Translations under genes and position numbers: made by a program | Notes under the pieces: model-generated | Databases searched by the model: none | What the model saw: only the letters and a program-made list of their open reading frames with translations | Told to the model about the DNA's origin: nothing | In this document: positions 36,739 through 45,094 of the stretch, one piece after another | How positions within the stretch are numbered: position 1 is the first letter of the stretch | How the letters are laid out: each line of letters starts with the position of its first letter | Source: Ectobius pallidus | Lineage: Eukaryota; Arthropoda; Insecta; Blattodea; Ectobiidae | NCBI GenBank assembly: GCA_964059195.1 | Contig: CAXKWD010000009.1 | Location: 43,433,160 to 43,497,159 of the forward strand | DNA: 64,000 nucleotides | Direction: 5' to 3'

Positions 36739-37725
36739 TGTTCCGTTATGTTTTAGTTTAGTAGGTCATGCTTCTGTAATTCGTTTTTAGCAGGCCTTGC
36801 TTGCTATCTTGTTTTTTTATTTATAATTGAACAAATGAATTTCAAATAGTTGTTATCTATGGGTATTGTAATATCAAAATTATTCTTTTTGTGTCTTGCA
36901 TCCAATCAGAGACTGGACATTTTATTAGATTGTTTTGATAGCCAATAAGGTTTATCTTTAGCTTCATTCGTTTTCTTCATCGATTCAAGTTAACTGTGTC
37001 TCATAAAGACATTAGTTTTTCTAGGTTTTAAATGCCTATTCTTCGTCATAATCAATTCAACTACTACTCATAAGGACATGAGTTTTCTTCTTGGCTTATC
37101 AATGCCAATCTTTACCTATCAGATAGATCTGGTGGTTTACTTTCAATAGCTGAAGCAATCAGCTCTTCGATTCACATTAAGGTTTCATATGCCTTATTAA
37201 TTCTGAAGACTATTAACGATCTAAAGACTATTATCACCCATCGTGTGATTCATCGGGTCTTCTTCATTTTGGTGTTGGCGTTGCAAGATCTCAAGCTAAC
37301 ATCTTTATCAACTATCAAAAGGTGGTATTTAATCAATTCAAAGGTACGTCATTTACTACCTAATTTATTTGAGGAACAATTTGGACGTAATTTCATCATT
37401 GAACTAATATATGTGTGGTTTTGATCAAACTGATTAAGCCATCTCAAGGATATTTACGACCTTTAACTAAGGAATTTGTATTAAACATTGTGATATCTAC
37501 AATTTCATCAGTGTTTATGAATAATAATATTATAGACGTCCAAGGAATCCAGAATTTATGAATTGAGCATGATTTATGTATTGTTGTTGTGACAATAAAT
37601 TGTTACATACCAGAGAAATTTATCTAAAATGTATTGGGCAAGTTTGGCTTAAGTCTCAATCTCAAGAAGTGCTACGTCCTATGAATCTTGTTATACAGTC
37701 CGTTTGCTCTCAGCTTGCCCGTACA
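36739..37725 (+). repeat. 3' LTR of the BEL/Pao element
   Basis: 987 bases, same ends as the 5' LTR, preceded by the short purine-rich gcgggcaata that may serve as polypurine tract. It lacks the 15-base segment present in the 5' LTR. Confidence 0.93.
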
Positions 37726-37767
37726 CCTACTAATGTGCACTATTTTTAACATGATTATTAAACACTT

Positions 37768-38324
37768 CTATTCTATTCTATTTTGTGCCCTTTATGGCGG
37801 GGAGGCGGGGTGGGAACGCCCCTAAGCAGCGCAGCCGTTACCGACTTATTGTACCTACCTCCGGGATGGGATGAGTTGCGTGCCCACAGGCCGGACCGGA
37901 CCCGCAAAGCCCCCCGTGAGCCCCCACGGAACTCCCCTACATCCAACAAGCCTAGTACCATGCCACGTGAGCGCCACCCCCTGCGGTACCTCCAACCGGG
38001 AGCCCCGACAGGTTCGTGACACACACCACCAACAACCTCTTGATCACAAGCAGCGGGGAGAACGGGAGAGGCCCCCAAAGGGCTCTGACTGCCGAAGCAG
38101 ATCCGATGCCAGAAGTGGAAACGGGATGAGGATGAAAGGGGGAAAGGTGGTATGAAGTGGAGAGTGTTGGTGGAATGAAAGGGGGAAACGGGAGAACCCC
38201 GAGAAAAACCCCCTAAAGCACGGCTTCGTCCACCACGAATGACACATCCGCCGGCCCCGAGATTTGAACTCAGGACTGCAAGCATGCCAGGCTCACGCGC
38301 TACAGCATGAGCCACCGCGCCGGC
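37768..38324 (-). mobile_element. GC-rich tRNA-headed SINE (557 bp)
   Basis: Flanked by the 13-bp direct repeat ttattaaacactt (37755-37767 and 38325-38337), the mark of LINE-mediated retroposition. Read on the minus strand, it starts gccggcgcggtggctcatgc, an A-box-like head, followed by gagttcaaatctc, a good B box. It ends in a short (AATAG)n tail. The body is very GC-rich compared with the surroundings, and because it lacks stops it produces long open frames on both strands that are not genes. It lies inside the left arm of transposon 1. Confidence 0.85.
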
Positions 38325-38658
38325 TTATTAAACACTTACTCATAAATACAATTAACAATATTATATCATTTATCTGGGAAATGGACATCAATAATTACCA
38401 ACTCATATAATATAATGTCAAGGCTTTTATCTTCGATTTTTAAAATGAAATCGTTAAAGGAACTTCAAATAATCGAAATAATTAAAAAAGGAAAAAAAGT
38501 ATTACAATTTAGGTATGTATCAGAGACTTTTAACAATACTTTGTGAAATGAACACAGGACGTAAGCAACTAAGAAATAAAAATGCCTATAAAATGCCTTA
38601 TAGCCTATAATATTATGAACAATCTTAAAATAAGTCTTCTTCACTAGAATTACTGTAA

Positions 38659-38736
38659 TCAGTCATTATAATTGCACTCTTCCTCATCTGCTGTTGCTTT
38701 GGTATACCCCTTGCACCCACAGCTCTCGGTGCATCG
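38659..38736 (-). pseudogene. Detached cysteine-rich C-terminal fragment, inverted
   Basis: Twenty-five minus-strand codons read RCTESCGCKGYTKATADEEE and end CNYND then a stop. The C-x4-C-x-C pattern with an acidic tail resembles the cysteine-rich C-terminus of the gene in transposon 2 (60534-60620, CRCTKDC...CCC). It points opposite to the main gene relic of transposon 1 and borders an extra copy of the inner arm sequence, implying an internal rearrangement. Short, so moderate confidence. Confidence 0.45.
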
Positions 38737-39072
38737 GATTTTATTAATAAATACAATTAACAATTATACAATTTACCTGGGAAATGAACATCAATAATTA
38801 CGAACTATACATCCCATAACTCTGTACTTCAAGATGAACATGTTTAAGGCACTCTACTTGATACATCTTCTTACAAGTAATAAAGCAATGTTGTCCTTTC
38901 GGATGAAATATATCGCCCTAGTGGAGCTACTTTCCGTTTTTCTTCGGACTAATCGAACATATGGGCTCTCCTTTTCTAGTGTAGTTAATTCAAGAAAGTG
39001 TTATGTTAGATAATGTGAGTAGTTCATTCTATCCAGCGCAAAAATTCAAGGCAATCAAGATATTCTAGATCA

Positions 39073-40320
39073 GTGCCACCCTGACCTCCAAAGCCCAAGG
39101 ACACTTAGAGATGAGAAAGACGTGACAACTCTCACTGACCTTCTAGACGAGTGGACAAACCCCTTCGATCCCAACCCTTAAGATATTGTACATTTGCCTA
39201 CTGTTGAATCAACAGCTTCTGATCACATTGATTCGGAAAACAAGGGCAAATAGCGTATTAAGTGTTCACGTTTCGGCTAGCTAAAGGAGAAGGGTTTCAT
39301 AAACGTATTAAGAAAGTGGGTCTTAAGATTAGTAGACTAAAGAAGAGCAAAAAACCAAGGTTGGAAACAAAGAAGTAATCCTCCAGTGCAATCGAAATCT
39401 ATTCAGCAAAATGACCTATATTGCAGAAAACCAACAACTTGACACGATGGAAGGGTTCAGATATCCTCTGGCGCCGTTTCCATGGACTATGGCGAATGTT
39501 AATGGGCCTTTGAAGAAAACCTACAAATCAGTGTTTGCCCATTTTTTTGGAAATATACACCACCCCTGCCAGTCTGCCGGAAGAAGATTCGGCCTGCATC
39601 ATTGATTCAATGGCTGTGCTTCAGTCCATCAAAGGAGAACAAAACAGTTTTACGAATTGTCAACGAATTTTCTCAAGCAGGTTTTGAATATAGGTCGGAG
39701 GGTTGACATATATTATCCAGAGGTTTCGATCAAATCTTTGGAGCGGGAAAAAAGCGGAACAGCTGAAGGTATCAAATTTAGTGAAATCAAGGGTGGCTAC
39801 AGAGTGGTTTGTTGGAGGACGCTCTAATGAACAGTTACGGCAAAAATATAATGATGAAATTTGAAATTTGAAAACATAATTGGAAACCTAGAAATCTTTG
39901 TAGCAGTTGGTGAAATCTGCTTCATGATCATTTATATTAGGAGCAAAAATGTTCCTGAGCGGTTCTGCACTCAAGAATAAGCTGATTCCAGAATGATGCT
40001 GCATGCAAGGAACGCCGCTACATCATCTGAATCATTCCTGTGCTTTTCAATCAATACAGATGTATTAGTTTTGGCTGTAGGTTTTTGCAAAACCATAAAA
40101 AGCAAAAACTTCTGTATCGGGAAACAAACAAAACAGTTTTACCAGATAAGCAAGTCTCCCAGATAGTATCTGCCTTAGGCGAACAGCTTTTTACAGCTCT
40201 TATTGGGTATTATTGCTGGTCTGGCTGCGACACAATCAGTGCTTTAACTGGCCAGGGAAAAGTTGAAGGATTTAAGCTTTTGTGCAAAAAGGAACAAAGA
40301 TTTATTGAAGCGTTCAGCTA
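39073..40320 (+). pseudogene. Transposon-borne GCDT-motif protein, FEN/XPG-nuclease-like, broken
   Basis: Scattered across several frames, in order: LTDLLDEWTNPFDP (about 39130), IKKVGLKISRLKKSKK (about 39305), MTYIAENQQLDTM with YPLAPFPWTMANVNG (39411-39510), SACIIDSMAVLQSIKGEQ (about 39583-39640), RRVDIYYPEVSIKSLERE (about 39690-39745), NTDVLVLAVGF (about 40055) and SGCDTISALTGQGKVEGFKLL (about 40220-40285). I recognise these as matching a protein family common in invertebrate genomes but without a named function. The ordered Asp motifs resemble FEN1/XPG-type nucleases, with GCDT in place of the G-[SC]-D-Y motif and followed by a helix-hairpin-like G-x-G-K segment; this is inference. Many stops and frameshifts. 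The C-terminus is cut off where the right arm begins. Confidence 0.7.
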
Positions 40321-40333
40321 GTTGTGCAAAGTT

Positions 40334-41096
40334 ATTCATCTTAAAAATCGGAGATAAAAGCCTTGACAGTATATTATATGAGTTGGTAATTATTGATGTC
40401 CATTTCCCAGATAAACGATATAATTGTTAATTGTATTTATGAGTAAGTGTTTAATAATCATGTTAAAAATAGTGCACATTAGTAGGTAATGTAAATTTAT
40501 CTAGTAATAAAGCAATTACTGAGGCTGAAAATAAATAAAGTGCAGGATTTTACGCCAAGTCTCGCCTCTCGCTAGGCTGCACCGAGCGCTCGGTCAACAT
40601 GCTCAACCCCGCTCCGCCCGCTTTGAATCCGGATATCTCGGATTCTATTGATCCGATCTTCGATTTCATTTTTGAGTTTTAAAGGTGAGATGTGTTTCTA
40701 CAACTTTTGTTTCAGACACTTTTTCGATATACCTAACGGTTAGAGTAATAAACCGCAAAACGTAAATGTCAAAAAATCTATTTTTCCGATTTTTAGGGTT
40801 TTGACCAATAAATACTGGTTTTTTGGCCACATACATTTGGAACAAACATGTAGCCAGAAGAATAACCTACATTCTGAAAAAACAAAATTCAAGATTTATG
40901 AACCCAGTCCCGAGATATTTGAACTTAAAGATTCACAGTTGTCCGCCATTTTGAATGGCCGCCATGTTTGAAAGCTACCTCCTCATGATGGCCCCCCCCC
41001 CGACTTTTTTGCTCCACATGACCCCAGGAACATGTGGTATAAGTTTCATTCAGTCCCCCCAAATTATAATGACCGATGGGTCTGGCACATGGACTA
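40334..41096 (-). repeat. Right inverted repeat of transposon 1 (intact)
   Basis: A continuous 763-base arm that proves the two insertions in the left arm. It begins just after the last codon of the gene relic and ends ...CATGGACTA. Confidence 0.92.
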
Positions 41097-41599
41097 TCTA
41101 GGTGAAACAGACGATCCTGTCTTGTGAGTTAACAACTACTGAAACTACTTTAATTTTCTTAGCTTCCAGGTATCTCCCGATGTCTCCCGATCTCTCAGAT
41201 GTCTGCCGACGTTTCGACCAAGGCAAGACTTCTTAAATATGAGGCAGCATATGCCTAGAAGCCAAGAAGATTTTATTGTCAACTCGGGCCGCGGAAGCCT
41301 ACGGTTAAGTTACATATTATACTGAAGCCATTGTTTCAGTGCATCAACAGTTTAACATTTAATTCGAACTACGGAAGAATACTTGTGAGCTTCACTTGAA
41401 ACGAAGTGCCAGTAGTGAGTTTGTAATATTAAAAATCTTCACTTGATTTTACCGAGATTTTAATCACGAGCCTAACGTGAGAGTTTTCAGAATCTTTCAT
41501 AAAATCCTGAAGGGGCATACGGAATTGCGCCTTTCGCTATGAGCCATATTGCATATTGAATCTCGCACGTTTACTAATGCTGGTTCACTCTGTTCACAA
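41097..41599. other. Flank of transposon 1 and 5' flank of Penelope relic
   Basis: Contains tctcccgatgtctcccgatc tandem words near 41170 and a gacgtttcgacc block; similar words are often found near Penelope-like element ends. No gene. Confidence 0.35.
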
Positions 41600-42716
41600 C
41601 AGAACAAATCATTAATATGATTTCTAATACTTCGGATCAGAATTATTTTATATTCAATAACAAAATTTAGTTGCAAAGAGATGGATTAGCCATGGGCTCC
41701 CCTCTATTGGGTATCATGTCTGAAATCTTTCTACAAGATATAGAAAATGCAAAAATCACCAATATTATACATAAACATAACATAAAACTTATTGTCGATA
41801 TGTAGACAATATCTTTTTTTAATTTGCAATAAACACAAAGCAGAGGATATTTTATAAGACTTTAATAAAACCCATAAGAATTTAACATACACTCTAGAAA
41901 AAGAAAATAACAATACCATCAATTTCCTTGATCTGAACATAACCAGACAATATAATAAACTTAAATTTAATATTTATAGAAAACCTACATATACAGACAC
42001 AATTATAAACAAAGATTCCAACCACCCCTATAAACAAAATTAGCTGCTCTTAATATTATGGTATACAGAATAGTCAATAATAATATAATATATTCTTGTA
42101 TAAAGAATACAAGATAATCTCACAACTTGCTATGGATAATGGATACAACACCCAAATAGTTGACAAAATAATAAATAAACAAACAAGAAAACCAAAAAAC
42201 AAGAAAAATCCTTGTAGCCAACTATTTCAATTAAGATTAATAACAAAAGGCCTAACTTCGCTACATTCAACCTATACAGATGGAAAAATACACAAAATTA
42301 CCTAAATACTTGAACAAAATAATTTCCAAATTGCATACTGAACCAATAATCGCATTAAACACAAACAACAGCCAAAAGGACATATACGATAATAATGGGT
42401 CTATAAATTAAAATGTGTAACAAAATATAATTATGTAGGGCAAACAGGAGGAAAATTTAAGACTAGATTCAAAGTACACATGATGGATTTCAAACATAAA
42501 AAGCTCATATCAGTATACGCAAAACACTTAATCACTGAAGGTCATAAATTCGAAAATATAGAAAATACTCTTACAGTAGCACACAAACAAAAGAAAAGCA
42601 ATAAACTCAACACCTTAGAATCACTCGAAAAATACAGAAATAAACACATAATACTTAACGATAACCCAACAGAATATAACCCGCTCTTTGAACTCACCCT
42701 GACGCTATAAATATAT
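41600..42716 (+). pseudogene. Penelope-like retroelement (RT C-terminus plus GIY-YIG endonuclease), broken
   Basis: Segments in order: QNYFIFNNKI then a stop and LQRDGLAMGSPLLGIMSEIF (about 41633-41740), the RT motif normally GLPMGSPLSP; an active-site box decayed to IVDM-stop (about 41795); INFLDLNITRQYNKLKFNIY (about 41918-41980) and RKPTYTD; then YNYVGQTGGKFKTRFKVH (about 42430-42480), the GIY-YIG nuclease motif as Y-V-G with the catalytic Arg region, continuing to about 42710 through AKHLITEGHKF. This order, RT followed by GIY-YIG, is diagnostic of Penelope-like elements. Several stops and frameshifts. The N-terminal RT is missing. Confidence 0.88.
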
Positions 42717-42894
42717 TTAACATACATACAAACATCGTAGTACTTAAACAGCAGTCGTTTCGACAACTACCAAGATCATGAAGGTTAGTTTTCTTCGCGT
42801 CATACTATTAACCTATATTCTCTGAATATAATATTACTTTATCCAGTTAGTCTTTATAAATATTTCATTAATTCTCTTTTTTATTCATTGTAGA

Positions 42895-42925
42895 CTGAAG
42901 ATGGCATAAATAAAGTATACCGAAA
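42895..42925 (+). ncRNA. Hammerhead-like core downstream of the Penelope relic
   Basis: CTGAAGA (fits CUGANGA) is followed by an imperfect hairpin and then GAAA, the two conserved core strands of a hammerhead ribozyme. Penelope-like elements are known to carry such motifs in their terminal repeats. I could not find a convincing partner strand with the cleavage triplet, so activity is unlikely in this copy. A similar CTGAAGA...GAAA pair is at 45691-45722. Confidence 0.3.
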
Positions 42926-44177
42926 TGTACATATCGACTAATTAAGAGGCCAGACTCCATCTACAACATACTCATTAGTGTGGACTTCCTTAATAATATT
43001 CTACTTACAAACAAATACAACGTATATAGTACAACACGTATAGTGACCAGTGAGTATAACTTATACAGACATTCCACAGTTGAACGTATCTAAACAGACG
43101 AATGATATAAATATCTACATAATAACGCTCAAGTATGCTACTTGCAAGATTATATTGGACTATAATTATTCAAGCAATTCAGAGAACTTATAATTGTATA
43201 TGTGTGTCTTTTAACGTATATATAATCTTATGATTAATTTTATCATTGTATCATATGTATAATTTTCTGTGTAAAAACTACTCTCTTTTTATCATTTTAT
43301 ATTTTTAATCTATCATTTTCAATTCAATCACATGAGACAATATAGACCTGACTGTATAAATGATACTTATACATCATAAGTACATACATTAGCAATTAAA
43401 AACATTAGCAATTTAAAATCTGTTACTTCTCAGAACCCCATTCACATAATTCGTAACCACAATAAAAGAACAAATTATAAATATTTGTCTTCATTTTTAT
43501 GTAAAAGGTTGTCCACATTACTTTATATATATATTTCTGGCATCTTAAAAATTAGTTTTCGGAGGGTATAAGGCGAAAAATTACTCTTATACTTTGTAAA
43601 ATTCTCCCTCAAAGAACCTGAAGATGAAATTTATCAATAATTATTTGAAATATTTACAAAAAAACTAGACAACATTCCTTAGCAACGCTCGGTTTAAGTT
43701 TCGTAGGTTTACAAAATAATAAGTTTTGACAACAACTAAATTACGGTAAGAACTAATAGAAACGAGCCCAATGGGATGATTTTTAGCAGTGTATTACGGG
43801 AGATGTAACAACCATTTTAAAATGGAAATGGAGAAGTCACCTGGAGAGACTACAGAGCAGCAGATGGGCACAGATATAAAACATTTAGGATCCTCGCACT
43901 GGCAAAGGAACAGAGGCAGATCTGGGACGAGATGAGCGGATCAGAAAATTACCGGGGCATATTGGTCCAGTGTAGCGAGGATCCGAAGTGTTTGGAAAGA
44001 TATACAAGATGTCTAGCCCTAATAAAGATGTGGTAACATGTGGGGAATACCATTCAGAATAGTGTTTATGCAAACACACCAGTGAGACTATGCATTTTCA
44101 TGAAGTAAACTAGCCACATGTGTGCAACTATTGTGGGCGAGCTTCGGAGCTCCGCTCACCGCCACGGTCACGCGCCA
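42926..44177. other. Non-coding DNA, nothing recognised
   Basis: Sequence at 43820-44090 is slightly richer in GC with purine bias and may be an old repeat, but no family was recognised. Confidence 0.35.
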
Positions 44178-44457
44178 GCGGATAATTCTGCGCCCATGCA
44201 CTCGTTGGTAGGAAGGAATGGGTTTGTTCAATCTCGCAAAATAACAGTATCACCTATGAAAATTACATGTTATTGTGCCTGCTATGATTATAAGAGGTGC
44301 TGGAAGTGATTCTGAATCTGAAGCGACAGCGGATAATTCTGTGCCCATGCACTCGGTAGTAGGAAGGAATGGGTTTGTTTAATCTCGCAAAATAACAGTA
44401 GCCTAACACCTATGAAAATTACGTATTATTGTGCCTGCTATGATGATAAGAGGTCAT
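44178..44457. repeat. Tandem duplication, 151-bp period, two units
   Basis: gcggataattctg starts at 44178 and again at 44329. The units share cccatgcactcg, taggaaggaatgggtttgtt and the end gtgcctgctatgat. A few substitutions and a small insertion (agcc) separate them. Confidence 0.85.
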
Positions 44458-44891
44458 TCTTTGAGTACCAGACCTTTAAGATCAAGCTAATACGAGTCGG
44501 GCTCATCCATGGACTGCTCTAGACACTAGTTGTGATATGCCTTCCAGCCCCTTTCACCGCTCACTTCTGCTTGAGCGTTGTTCATAAGCTAATGAATTTG
44601 TTCGAAAAGGAACTCAAGCCAATAAGAGACTGGCTCACCCGGGCTGGTATGGAACCTAAATAAGTAGGAGATTCATTGCCAACATTAAATAAAGAAAGAC
44701 ACTAAGAAAGAAGAAGCATAGGGAAGTTTCCGTGCACTCGACTATACTCACTCACACTCAGACAAGTGCCTACTGTTATTTATTCACTCATCTACTCTCA
44801 CATCCGCTCATCGCTCTCGCTTTCTCTCTTTCTCTCTTTCTCTCTTTTCACTCCTCACTCACTCAAGTCACATATATCCGTACACCCATAT
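44458..44891. other. Non-coding DNA with TTTCTCTC repeats
   Basis: A CT-rich simple tract at about 44815-44875. No gene recognised. Confidence 0.4.
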
Positions 44892-44904
44892 ATGCTATAG
44901 AAAG

Positions 44905-45081
44905 ATAGATATATATAAGCTTTCATGAACCACAGATTATTGTCTCTGTTGGAGAGAGGTTCCATCCGGCGCTGTGAATTGAACTCCGGCTTAGCTCAGT
45001 TGGTAGAGCATTGGCGCGAATAGCCAAAGGTCCTGGGTTCAAGTCCCAGTGTCGGAGGAATTTTTCTCCTATAATATTCTC
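44905..45081 (+). mobile_element. Short retroposon with a tRNA-like domain near its 3' end
   Basis: 177 bases flanked by identical 13-mers atgctatagaaag (44892-44904 and 45082-45094), a retroposition-type target duplication. The 5' 80 bases are unrelated to tRNA; the tRNA-like domain occupies 44985-45056 and is followed by only 25 bases with an imperfect hairpin (ggaggaatttttctcct). This order is the reverse of a usual SINE, whose tRNA part is at the 5' end. Confidence 0.75.
44985..45056 (+). tRNA. tRNA-like fold, probably not a functional tRNA gene
   Basis: A cloverleaf can be drawn: acceptor tccggct / tgtcgga (one wobble, one mismatch), D arm gctc...gagc, anticodon stem ttggc/gccaa, T arm ctggg-ttcaagt-cccag. 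Internal promoter boxes are intact (tagctcagttgg and ggttcaagtcc). The anticodon loop gcgaata would give GAA but has C instead of the invariant U33 and U instead of a purine at 37. It also lies inside a retroposed unit. I therefore read it as a tRNA-like element. Confidence 0.5.
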
Positions 45082-45094
45082 ATGCTATAGAAAG

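Larger units (their letters stand above)
32532..37725 (+). mobile_element. BEL/Pao LTR retrotransposon, gag-pro only (5194 bp)
   Basis: Two LTRs of canonical TG...CA form (TGTTCCG...CCCGTACA) are flanked by the 5-bp duplication cctac (32527-32531 and 37726-37730). The LTRs differ by one 15-bp indel and, by eye, about three substitutions, so the insertion is recent. The interior has a primer-binding site, one long gag-protease frame, and then a direct join from the beginning of the reverse-transcriptase region to the end of the integrase region. RT, RNase H and the integrase core are missing, so it would need pol in trans. It sits in the left arm of transposon 1. Confidence 0.93.
31909..38448 (+). 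repeat. Left inverted repeat of transposon 1, split by two insertions
   Basis: The reverse complement of 40334-41096 with few differences. It contains gcgctcggtgcagcctagcg in a local GC-rich patch near 32425. It is interrupted at 32531/37731 (BEL) and 37767/38338 (SINE). Both insertion points are confirmed by the uninterrupted right arm. Confidence 0.9.
31909..41096 (+). mobile_element. Long-inverted-repeat DNA transposon 1 (9.2 kb with nested inserts)
   Basis: The left end TAGTCCATGTGCCAGACCC and the right end GGGTCTGGCACATGGACTA are perfect inverses, flanked on both sides by tct (31906-31908 and 41097-41099), a possible 3-bp target duplication. The arms extend inward about 765 bp: left 31909-32531 plus 37731-38448 after removing two insertions, right 40334-41096. 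Without the BEL element (32532-37725) and the SINE (37768-38324) the unit is about 3.4 kb. Between the arms lie relics of a gene (39073-40320, +) and a detached cysteine-rich piece (38659-38736, -). A further copy of the inner arm segment occurs at about 38741-38806. The superfamily is not recognised. Confidence 0.85.

Noticed and set aside
37773..38315. 180-codon minus-strand frame and several overlapping plus-strand frames
   Set aside because: They fall exactly within the GC-rich SINE. Low stop density from base composition explains them.
44985..45056. Functional tRNA-Phe (GAA) gene
   Set aside because: C at position 33, U at 37, a mismatched acceptor and location inside a retroposed unit with a 13-bp target duplication.
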